Source: Pseudonocardia hydrocarbonoxydans
GTDB taxonomy: Bacteria; Actinomycetota; Actinomycetes; Mycobacteriales; Pseudonocardiaceae
DNA length: 52,809 nt
Direction: 5' to 3'
Assembly (NCBI RefSeq): GCF_006539565.1
Contig: NZ_BJNG01000042.1
Span: 1-52,809, forward strand
In this document: positions 46,742 through 52,809 of the stretch, piece by piece
Layout: every line of letters begins with the position of its first letter
Position numbering within the stretch: position 1 is the stretch's first letter
Translations under genes and position numbers: made by a program
Notes under the pieces: generated by a model
Database searches by the model: none
Seen by the model: only the letters and a program-made list of their open reading frames with translations
Told to the model about the DNA's origin: nothing

Positions 46742-48402
46742 GCCGCCTCCCCAGCAGTTGCCGAACGATCCGCGGGTGGGTCGCCGGCCAGGGCCTGGGC
46801 GGCGGTGTAGTCGGCTTCCCAGCGCTGTCGCTGCGAGATCGCGTGCAGCAGCAGCGCCGGTCTCGTCGGCACATCCGGGTCACCGGGGCGGGTCTTCTCC
46901 CACTCGAACGGCCCGTCATCGACGGCGTAGCCGGGACGGACGCCGACCCGGTTGAGGAGTTGCCGAACGAACTCCGCCCGCTCGGCCTGGTGGTCGCCGA
47001 GCGTCTTCCCCGACCACTTGCGCGAGACCAGGACACGGCGGCCACCGATGCCGAGGTGCTCGGGCCGGTGCGCTTTGCCCTTGCACTGCCCGGGGACTGC
47101 CGTGTGTCTGACCTTCTTCGGCTGCACGCCGTAGAGCAGCCAGATCGGGCACTGCGGCGAACAGGGCGTGCGTTCCAGCTCGGCGACCAGACGGCGACGG
47201 TGCTCGCGTTGCCGAACACTCGGGTCCTCCACCAGCCCGGCGGCCTGGGACACGGACTTGGTGAGGTACTTGGTCAGGTAGCCGATGTGGCGGCCGGCCT
47301 CCTCCGTTCCGCCGAGGATGCCCTTGACGTGGACCTGCGCCCCGAAAGTCACCGTGTGCCCGGGGGTGAGCAGCACCGCCGGATCGGTGGCCGCGTCCCA
47401 GGTGGGCAGCGCGTCGCCGGTCTCGGGGTCGACGAAGCCGTGGGCGTCGTCGTTCCACACCGGGACGCGATCGCCGCGGTAGACCTGCTCGTCGTGGTGG
47501 GGCCACCACACCTGGTGGTAGGTCGCGGCGGTGATCGCCCGCAGCTCGGCGCGCGGAATGGAGCCGCGGATGGCGGCGTGGAAGTGCGGTGCCCCGCGCT
47601 TCTGCGGCTCGATCGTGCCGAAGTACTGGACCTCCCAGCCGACGCAGCGCCGGGTGTTCTGCCAGAACCGGTCCACGATCTTGGGGAAGTGGATCGCGTC
47701 GCGGGCGGCCCGGCGGTAGTCGTAGTCGTCCGGGTCCAGGGCGGCCCCGTCGCCGTCCACCCGCCCGTACGAGTCGAGGGTGAGCGTCAGGAAGGTGGAG
47801 GGCCGGTACCTGCCGCCGAACACCTGCCCGAGCGTGCGCTTCTCCACCGGACGGCGGGGGAGGTTCGGGGCGTCCTGCCGCCGCCGGGTCGAGCGCTTCA
47901 CCGCGGGCCGGTCGGGCGGGTCGAGTGGTTCCAGCCGGCCCGTCACCCCGGCGCGGCGCAGCTCGTCGTCCAGGACGGCGACGGTGTTGCGGATCGCCTC
48001 TCGCTCGGTCTCCTCGTCCTCCTCCTGATAGACGGTGTGCAGATCGGCCCGCACGGCCAACAGCTCCTTCTGCGCCTCCGTGGGCGCCGGCCGGTCCGGG
48101 ATCGGTTCGTGCTCGAGGTGCCAGCCCTCCCGGCACTGCGTCATCCGGGTCCGCCGGCACTTCTCTGCACACGGCCGGCACAGGTCCTCCCGCCGAGCCC
48201 CACACGGGACCGGGACAACCTCTACCCGGCCGGTCGTGAGGTCGATCCGCCGCATCGCCAACGGTCGGACACAGACCCCGTGATCCTCCGCGAGCTGCTG
48301 CGCGACGTCCCCGGACAGGGACATGAGCGCCTTCTGCGCCCGGCTGAGCTGGTCGTACTCGACCGTCCGGCCCACGACGTCGGTACTGGTGTCGATGGTC
48401 AT
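46738..48402 (-). CDS. repSA: RepSA-type rolling-circle replication initiator
   Basis: 554 residues. N-terminal Cys cluster PCGARREDLCRPCAEKCRRT; the basic RSTRRRQDAPNLPRRPV block typical of actinobacterial initiators; FLTLTLDSYG; the HUH metal motif RGAPHFHAAIRG near residue 272; and the Tyr-containing HIGYLTKYLTKSV expected to nick the origin. It starts rolling-circle replication of the excised circle. The double-strand origin was not located. ATG 48402 overlaps the tra stop. Confidence 0.88.
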   Translation of the reverse strand: MTIDTSTDVVGRTVEYDQLSRAQKALMSLSGDVAQQLAEDHGVCVRPLAMRRIDLTTGRVEVVPVPCGARREDLCRPCAEKCRRTRMTQCREGWHLEHEPIPDRPAPTEAQKELLAVRADLHTVYQEEDEETEREAIRNTVAVLDDELRRAGVTGRLEPLDPPDRPAVKRSTRRRQDAPNLPRRPVEKRTLGQVFGGRYRPSTFLTLTLDSYGRVDGDGAALDPDDYDYRRAARDAIHFPKIVDRFWQNTRRCVGWEVQYFGTIEPQKRGAPHFHAAIRGSIPRAELRAITAATYHQVWWPHHDEQVYRGDRVPVWNDDAHGFVDPETGDALPTWDAATDPAVLLTPGHTVTFGAQVHVKGILGGTEEAGRHIGYLTKYLTKSVSQAAGLVEDPSVRQREHRRRLVAELERTPCSPQCPIWLLYGVQPKKVRHTAVPGQCKGKAHRPEHLGIGGRRVLVSRKWSGKTLGDHQAERAEFVRQLLNRVGVRPGYAVDDGPFEWEKTRPGDPDVPTRPALLLHAISQRQRWEADYTAAQALAGDPPADRSATAGEAA

Positions 48403-49985
48403 GCGGGGCCTCCGATGGAGTGCAGGACGGGTACGGGCAGCGCGACCGGACCGGCCTGCGCAGGGATGGCCAGCCCGGAGGGGGTGGTGACGAACCGCTC
48501 CAGCTCTTTGATCACGTGGTCGGGGACCCAGGCGGAGCGGACGCGCAGGGGTTCGCGGATGCCTTCGCCGAACAGGTAGCCCACCCCGGGCTCGTGCTCC
48601 CCGATGCGGTTGGCCCAGGCGCCGCGGTCGTAGGCGTGCTCTCCGAGCACCATCGACACGTGCGACTTGCTCGCGACGCGCAGGCAGATGCGGCGCGGGA
48701 ACAGCTCCCGGACCGGGACGGTGTCCTTGGTCGGCTCCTGCACGTAGCCGCGGACCGCGTACCCGAGCGCGCGGCCCTGCGTGGTCAGCACGGCAACGCG
48801 TTCGACGATCGCTTCCCGGGTCTTGCGGTCCCCGACGTAGCGCACAAGGGCGCCGATCTCGTCGAACTCGACCAGCTCCAACGGGTACTCCCGCGAGATC
48901 GGGACGACCCGCTTGTGGGTGGAGAACCGCTCCTTGCGGGCGGTCATCCCGTCGATCAGGTCGTCCAGCAGGGCTAGCGCGTCTTTGGAGGTGGAGGCGT
49001 AGCGGTGGAACACCCGCCGCCCGTAGGCCAGCTCCATGCCCTTGGGGTCGATCCCGGACACCCTCACCAGGCCGTCGCGGATGGCGGGGGCCATCGAGAT
49101 GATCGGCGCCCAGGTCAGCGAGTTCTTCCCCGCACCGGTCGACCCCGCGACGAGGGTGTGGCTGCCCTCGATGGCCTGGAACCAGTCCGTGCCGTACTCG
49201 GTGCGGCCGGACCAGACGCGGCGGAAGTCGACCTGCTCCCCGCGCACGCCCCATAGGGCTGGGAGGGGCTGGCAGTCGACCACCGCGGTGAGCCGGTCGT
49301 GGCGCTGGAAGTCGATCGATACCAGGTCCGGGCCGAGCTCCCGCACCTGACACCGCGCCACCCCGCGAGCCACCGCGAGGGAGCGGGCCGCGAGGTCGAA
49401 GTCCTCGGGAGTCTGCCCGGGAACGAGCCGTACCCGGACCTCGTCCCAGGACCCGCCGGAGCGGACCCCGACCACGCGGGGGGTGCGGCCGGCGCCGGGC
49501 TTGACCTTGGGCTGCACCGCCGAGCGGCGGAACGGGTTGACCTGCACGTGGACGCCGGGGTCGCGGTCGGCGACGGTGAGCCCGCAGGCGCGAAGCCAGC
49601 GGGGCATCGTGCGGGCGTAGAGCGCCCAGCGCAGCCACCAGGCGCGCAGGTGTCGGCCGGCCCACGGCTCGAACGACTCCCGCCCGAACCAGAACCAGCC
49701 GAGCAGCCACACGCCGATGACTCCGCCGGTGATGAGCAGCGACGGCCACCCGAGGAGGTAGCACCAGGCGGCCACGAGGGCGGTGGCGGTGCTGGTGCGC
49801 CAGTGCCGCACGATCCGCCGACCCACCCACCACACAGCCTTGGCGGCGAACCACAGCGTCACGAACACGACCGCGATCGCGGCCAAGGCTTCCAGGAGCT
49901 GGGTCAGCCACTTCCCAACCTTGTGCAGCACCCACAGCCCGGCCCCGGCACCAAGGGCGAGCAGGACGAGTTGCGCGGAAGTCAT
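48399..49985 (-). CDS. traSA: FtsK/SpoIIIE-type DNA translocase (TraSA/TraB-like)
   Basis: 528 residues. Three or four membrane helices lie in the first 110 residues. A linker follows, then an FtsK-type motor: Walker A VAGSTGAGKNSLTW near residue 283 and Walker B-like ELVEFDEIGALV. It moves double-stranded element DNA between mycelial cells, as TraB does. ATG 49985 (GGGAGGTGG upstream) shares one base with the preceding stop; the end overlaps rep. Confidence 0.9.
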   Translation of the reverse strand: MTSAQLVLLALGAGAGLWVLHKVGKWLTQLLEALAAIAVVFVTLWFAAKAVWWVGRRIVRHWRTSTATALVAAWCYLLGWPSLLITGGVIGVWLLGWFWFGRESFEPWAGRHLRAWWLRWALYARTMPRWLRACGLTVADRDPGVHVQVNPFRRSAVQPKVKPGAGRTPRVVGVRSGGSWDEVRVRLVPGQTPEDFDLAARSLAVARGVARCQVRELGPDLVSIDFQRHDRLTAVVDCQPLPALWGVRGEQVDFRRVWSGRTEYGTDWFQAIEGSHTLVAGSTGAGKNSLTWAPIISMAPAIRDGLVRVSGIDPKGMELAYGRRVFHRYASTSKDALALLDDLIDGMTARKERFSTHKRVVPISREYPLELVEFDEIGALVRYVGDRKTREAIVERVAVLTTQGRALGYAVRGYVQEPTKDTVPVRELFPRRICLRVASKSHVSMVLGEHAYDRGAWANRIGEHEPGVGYLFGEGIREPLRVRSAWVPDHVIKELERFVTTPSGLAIPAQAGPVALPVPVLHSIGGPA

Positions 49986-50308
49986 CACGCCACCTCCCGA
50001 GTGGCGGCCGGGCCGCCGGCCCAGCGCTGGTGTGCGGCCTGCCGGGTGACGCCGAGCCGGGAGGCGATCTCGCCCCACGAGTAGCCCGCCGCCCGGAGAC
50101 CGGTGACCGCGTCCGTGATCGCGGCGTCCAGGTCGGCCGACAGTGCGGCGAGGTAGGGCAGGGCCTCGACGTCCCCGGCCGCGATCCGGCGCCCGGCAGC
50201 CCGGATGACCCGCCCTCCGAACGCGGTGAAGTCAGAGTTCTCCACCACCCGCGGGGTCCGTCCGGCCGTCAAGCGGGCATTGACACGGGATCGGGTGCGG
50301 GCGCTCAC
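49985..50308 (-). CDS. Small helix-turn-helix protein of the element
   Basis: 107 residues. The C-terminal AGYSWGEIASRLGVTRQAAH is a sigma-region-4-like or resolvase-like HTH; the N-terminus is basic. It is probably a DNA-binding regulator or transfer accessory. Similar small HTH genes sit before tra in other AICEs. GTG 50308 overlaps the whiB-like stop; its stop shares a base with the tra ATG. Confidence 0.7.
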   Translation of the reverse strand: MSARTRSRVNARLTAGRTPRVVENSDFTAFGGRVIRAAGRRIAAGDVEALPYLAALSADLDAAITDAVTGLRAAGYSWGEIASRLGVTRQAAHQRWAGGPAATREVA

Positions 50309-50613
50309 GCAGCCACCGCCCCGGTCGAGCCGAGCAGCGAGCGCTGCCCAGCGTGCAGTGCGGTTCGCTCGTCGGGGGTCAGACCGGCGGTGACGCCCCA
50401 GCGCCGGGCCGGGTCTTCCCCGGCCATCACGTCGACCAGGCACGCTGCGCGGACCGGACACCCCGCACAGACCCGCCGGGCGGCCGTGACGGCGGGGGCG
50501 GTCGGGTCGAGGTCGAGCGGGTAGAACACCTCCGGGTCGACGTCCGCGCAGGCCGCGTGGTGGCGCCAGTCGCGCCCGATCAGCGCGCCGAGGTGGGTTG
50601 GCGTGGTGGTCAT
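50305..50613 (-). CDS. WhiB-like iron-sulfur protein
   Basis: 102 residues. Four Cys of the Wbl [4Fe-4S] cluster: HHAACADVDPEVFYP, then VCAGCPVRAACL, followed by RWGVTAGLTPDER, a variant of the GVWGG turn. Wbl proteins bind sigma-A and respond to redox or NO. As a mobile-element copy it may tie element activity to host state. Start ATG 50613 overlaps the next gene's stop. Confidence 0.85.
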   Translation of the reverse strand: MTTTPTHLGALIGRDWRHHAACADVDPEVFYPLDLDPTAPAVTAARRVCAGCPVRAACLVDVMAGEDPARRWGVTAGLTPDERTALHAGQRSLLGSTGAVAA

Positions 50614-51038
50614 GCCGTCACCCCCAGCTCGGCCCAGTTCGACAGTCCGCCGGCCGCGTCCGAGGTCGGGGTTCGGTCGGCGCGGGCGCGCCAGTCCGCG
50701 GCGGTGTCGCGCCAGAACCGGGCCCGGTCCCGCTCCGTGTCACTGGCAAGCAGGGCTGCCTTGCCGTGGAGGCGGTGGTAGCCGGCGCGGTAGGTGAACC
50801 GGGCCAGGACCCGCCACCACGCGGCGCGGCGGGCGCAGACCCGGGCGATGGCCAGGGCGCGGTCGGCGTGCTCGACATTGCCGCGGTGGGGCATGGCCAC
50901 GGCTGCGGCGTAGGCGTCGTCCAGCCCGGCCAGGGCGGTGATGATGTGGGTCGGGATGTCGACGACCGGCCGCCGCGCACCGACGCGGGTGAGGTCGTCG
51001 GGTCGGGCGCGGTGGTGTCGATCAGTGATGGTGTGCAT
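50610..51038 (-). CDS. Hypothetical element protein
   Basis: 142 residues, Ala/Arg-rich, mostly helical (HADRALAIARVCARRAAWWR; TERDRARFWRDTAADWRARA). No known motif. GGAAGGACC lies about 10 nt before ATG 51038. It is the first gene of the leftward run that continues through whiB, the HTH gene, tra, rep, xis and int, each overlapping the next. Confidence 0.65.
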   Translation of the reverse strand: MHTITDRHHRARPDDLTRVGARRPVVDIPTHIITALAGLDDAYAAAVAMPHRGNVEHADRALAIARVCARRAAWWRVLARFTYRAGYHRLHGKAALLASDTERDRARFWRDTAADWRARADRTPTSDAAGGLSNWAELGVTA

Positions 51039-51100
51039 CTAGGCTCGTGGTCCTTCCGGGACTCGGATTCCTTGCCAGGGGTTGGAGCTGTGGGAGATCA

Positions 51101-51134
51101 GGAGGGGAGCCCGGTTGCCGCCGGACTCCCCTCC
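51101..51134 (-). terminator. Terminator hairpin downstream of pra
   Basis: GGAGGGGAG/CTCCCCTCC (9 bp), one mismatch, then CCGG/CCGG around the loop TTGCCG. It begins 11 nt after the pra stop and would separate pra from the int-to-hypothetical gene run. Confidence 0.6.
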
Positions 51135-51145
51135 GCTCGTGCTGG

Positions 51146-51571
51146 TCAGGCCGCCTCCGATCCCGAGCGCGGCGATGCCTTGCTCGCCGCGGGGGCTCGC
51201 ATGCCGGTGGCCCGGAAGCTGTAGGCCACGCGGGCGCGGCCGCCGTTCTCGTTCAGGTACGGGGTCACGGTGAGCCCGTCGAACTCCACCGGCCGGAACG
51301 GCAGCCCCGCCGCCAGCTCCCCGGGCGGCACCGGCTGCACCGGGGCGGAGATCTTCACCGTCACCGTCTTGGCGTCCTTCCGGGCTTCCGGGTCCGGGTC
51401 GAGCACCGACACCGACCACACCAGCTGGCCGGTCTCCTTGTCGGTGGCCTGCACCGGCCGCTCCCGGGTGGAGCGCTCGAAGTCCCGCACCGCCTCCACG
51501 TCCCCGACCACGTACGCGCCGTGCGGGAACACGTCCCCGTGGTTGACCTTGAACCTGCCGTTGATCGCCAT
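51146..51571 (-). CDS. pra: Pra-like activator of replication, integration and excision
   Basis: 141 residues. The opening MAINGRFKVNHGDVFPHGAY and TVTVKISAPVQPVPPGELAA, with FDGLTVTPYLNENGGRARVA, are the hallmarks I recall of the AICE 'plasmid replication, integration and excision activator' family (Pra of pSAM2). It should switch on the rep-xis-int genes. AAGGAG lies 9 nt before ATG 51571. It is divergent from the GntR gene and probably repressed by it through the palindromes between them. Confidence 0.75.
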   Translation of the reverse strand: MAINGRFKVNHGDVFPHGAYVVGDVEAVRDFERSTRERPVQATDKETGQLVWSVSVLDPDPEARKDAKTVTVKISAPVQPVPPGELAAGLPFRPVEFDGLTVTPYLNENGGRARVAYSFRATGMRAPAASKASPRSGSEAA

Positions 51572-51601
51572 GAGGCTTCTCCTTGTCTCCGCGGCTTGCA
51601 T

Positions 51602-51617
51602 ACCACGTATACGTAGT
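51602..51617. promoter_or_regulatory. Operator palindrome 1 (GTATAC core)
   Basis: ACCACGTATACGTAGT, part of a 22-bp palindrome (51599-51620) whose arms match at 10 of 11 pairs. 31 bp before pra. Shares 13 of 16 bases with the site at 51650. Confidence 0.7.
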
Positions 51618-51649
51618 ATGGTGGCACGCGGTCGCCAGTCCGCGCAAGT

Positions 51650-51665
51650 ACCCCGTATACGAGGT
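51650..51665. promoter_or_regulatory. Operator palindrome 2 (GTATAC core)
   Basis: ACCCCGTATACGAGGT, arms matching at 7 of 8 pairs. 31 bp before the GntR gene and 48 bp from site 1. Likely target of that repressor, covering both divergent promoters. Confidence 0.7.
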
Positions 51666-51695
51666 TGGGCGGAGCACTCGGATGGAGCAGTGGCA

Positions 51696-52463
51696 ATGAG
51701 GAAGTACACGAAGCCCGGAGAGCCGGCCTACGTCACGATGGCCGGCCACTTGCGCGAACAGATCCAGTCCGGCGAGCTGCCCTCCGGCGCGAAACTTCCT
51801 AGCGAACGAGAGCTGTCACAGGCGTGGGGAGTGAGCGGCATCGTCGCCCGCCAGGCCGTGGCAACACTGCGCAGCGACGGCCTGGTCTACGGCGTTCCCG
51901 GGAAGGGCGTCTTCGTCACCGACCGCCCGAATCTCACCCGAGTCGCCCCGGCGCGATACCGCAAAGGCCGTACCGCTCGCACCTTCGTCGACGAGGCGGC
52001 ATCCGCCGGCCAGACCTCCGACCGCGTCACGAGCACAAGCCAGATTCAGGCCCCCGACGACGTCGCCGAACGGCTCGGCATCGAACCTGGCGCCCAGGTC
52101 AGCGACACCGAGTACCTGATCAGCATGGACTCGGTCCCCGTCACCTGGTCGCACGCCTACGAGCCGTTGGAGCTGACTGGCGGTACGGAGATCGAGTGGC
52201 CGAACGAGGGGCCGTACGGCCACCTGGGCATCGCCGACCGGTTCGACGTCATCGGCCACCAGGTAATCGAGGTCGAGGAGCAGCTCACCTTCCGCGCTCC
52301 TACCGACGCCGAGGCAGCCAAGCTCCAGATCACCGCAGGTGTCGGCGTCATCGAGATCAAGCAGACGTTCCGCACGAGTGAGCGCGCCGTCGAGGTGGCC
52401 GACATCGTCTACCCGGCCAACCGCTACCGGTTCATCTACCGGATGCCCGTTCCACAGCAGTGA
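51696..52463 (+). CDS. korSA: GntR/HutC-family repressor, KorSA-like
   Basis: 255 residues. N-terminal winged helix: AGHLREQIQSGELPSGAKLP, ERELSQAWGVSGIVARQAVA and DGLVYGVPGKGVFV. C-terminal UTRA ligand-binding domain with SDTEYLISMDSVPVTWSHAY and AVEVADIVYPANRYRFIYRM. Such a repressor silences pra and itself in pSAM2, keeping the element integrated. GGAG lies 8 nt before ATG 51696. Confidence 0.85.
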   Translation: MRKYTKPGEPAYVTMAGHLREQIQSGELPSGAKLPSERELSQAWGVSGIVARQAVATLRSDGLVYGVPGKGVFVTDRPNLTRVAPARYRKGRTARTFVDEAASAGQTSDRVTSTSQIQAPDDVAERLGIEPGAQVSDTEYLISMDSVPVTWSHAYEPLELTGGTEIEWPNEGPYGHLGIADRFDVIGHQVIEVEEQLTFRAPTDAEAAKLQITAGVGVIEIKQTFRTSERAVEVADIVYPANRYRFIYRMPVPQQ

Positions 52464-52474
52464 GCAAGCAGCTC

Positions 52475-52525
52475 ACGAGGGTGTCACCGCAGTTGGCCGG
52501 CCGGCCAGCGAGGTGGCACCCTCGT
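52475..52525. repeat. 51-bp nested dyad
   Basis: Outer arms ACGAGGGTGTCACC (52475-52488) and GGTGGCACCCTCGT (52512-52525) match at 13 of 14 pairs. Almost exactly centred inside is the perfect 14-bp palindrome TGGCCGGCCGGCCA (52494-52507). It lies between the repressor stop and ATG 52529. Candidate terminator, operator or cis-acting transfer/replication site. Confidence 0.8.
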
Positions 52526-52528
52526 TGC

Positions 52529-52714
52529 ATGAGCGCAGCGCCCGAGCCCGACCACTACATGGTCAGTGAGTTCGGCGAGCCCATCGCGCTCCGACCCGAC
52601 GGCTGCCCACACTGCGAAGCCGATTTCGTCTCCGTCTACACCAGCCAGTGCTGGCGCTGCGAGCGGACATTCCCACCGCTGACGTTGCCCGACGCTCCTG
52701 AACCGGGCACGTGA
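52529..52714 (+). CDS. Small zinc-ribbon protein
   Basis: 61 residues with CPHC (Cys 26 and 29) and CWRC (41 and 44), a C-x2-C-x11-C-x2-C zinc ribbon. No family recognised. ATG 52529 follows the 51-bp dyad by 3 nt without a ribosome-binding site. An alternative GTG at 52460 overlaps the repressor stop as GTGA and would put the dyad inside an 84-residue gene. Confidence 0.55.
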   Translation: MSAAPEPDHYMVSEFGEPIALRPDGCPHCEADFVSVYTSQCWRCERTFPPLTLPDAPEPGT

Positions 52715-52729
52715 GTCACAGGAGCGCAC

Positions 52730-52808
52730 GAGCTGATTCGTCGTCATTTCACCGCTCGATGCTGCCGAATCAGTCTCTTTAGGATCAAGGCGCCGCCTCC
52801 GGCGGCGC
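52730..52808. other. Inverted repeat and GC hairpin at the right edge
   Basis: CTGATTCG (near 52732) and CGAATCAG (near 52767) are exact complements. GGCGCCGCC-TC-CGGCGGCGC-type symmetry ends the window and looks like a terminator for the rightward genes. The rest of 52715-52809 shows nothing else. Confidence 0.4.
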
Positions 52809-52809
52809 G

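Larger units (their letters stand above)
45031..52809. mobile_element. Actinobacterial integrative and conjugative element (pSAM2-like), right end missing
   Basis: Integration, excision, rolling-circle replication, FtsK-type transfer, Pra-like activation and GntR/KorSA-like repression genes occur together directly after a tRNA. This gene set defines AICEs, which replicate as circles and move as double-stranded DNA without a relaxase or type IV secretion system. No such relaxase is seen here. At least 7.8 kb lies in the window; spread genes and attR were not found. Confidence 0.85.

Overview
The window is high-GC DNA from an actinobacterium, most like Pseudonocardia or a relative (Pseudonocardiaceae). 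This is inferred from the very high third-position GC, frequent GTG starts, chains of 4-base gene overlaps, several likely leaderless promoters (TANNNT 6-8 nt before the start codon), a WhiB protein, menaquinone genes and a GDP-mannose-type mannosyltransferase. No species-level marker is present.

Layout. 1-4669: the end-truncated isochorismate synthase menF (leftward), a DUF3592 membrane protein, an EEP-fold hydrolase, an EamA transporter and an inositol monophosphatase-like enzyme. 4835-7826: two GT4 glycosyltransferases (the first MgtA/PimB-like) and menG, the last methyltransferase of menaquinone synthesis. 8084-24011: a complete fourteen-gene complex I operon, nuoA to nuoN. It is preceded by a near-consensus Rex (NADH/NAD redox sensor) operator that sits just after a -10 box. 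24016-25017: a polyprenyl diphosphate synthase, probably for the menaquinone side chain. The segment therefore joins quinone synthesis to the main enzyme that reduces the quinone. The order mgtA-menG-polyprenyl synthase-htpX-yajQ matches what I recall of the Mycobacterium tuberculosis Rv0557-Rv0566 neighbourhood, with nuo and other genes inserted.

24993-42615 holds mixed housekeeping and accessory genes: RarD, an OmpA-domain protein, an SDR that lacks its catalytic residues, a large LAL-type LuxR regulator, the korAB 2-oxoacid:ferredoxin oxidoreductase, enoyl-CoA hydratase, thioesterase, a sugar-lactone oxidase-like flavoprotein, a D-threonine aldolase-like enzyme, a DUF5946 protein, a PhyH dioxygenase, htpX behind an ECF-type promoter, an ArsR/AHSA1 pair, a DinB-fold protein and a shortened VOC protein. 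Two intergenic tandem-repeat elements (3775-3840 and 37474-37569) share a CGAG(T/A)CCC core.

42616-44376 is gene-poor. It has a small membrane protein and a GIY-YIG nuclease whose N-terminus is a (GACGCC)12 microsatellite. yajQ and tRNA-Tyr(GUA) follow.

45031 to the right edge is most of an actinobacterial integrative and conjugative element (AICE, pSAM2-like) in the 3' end of tRNA-Tyr: integrase, excisionase, RepSA-type rolling-circle initiator, FtsK/TraB-type DNA translocase, an HTH protein, WhiB, an unknown protein and a Pra-like activator, all leftward. Divergently there is a KorSA-like GntR repressor and a small zinc-ribbon protein. The Pra/KorSA intergenic region has two matching palindromes around GTATAC. 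A 51-bp nested dyad lies beyond the repressor gene. The far end of the element is outside the window.
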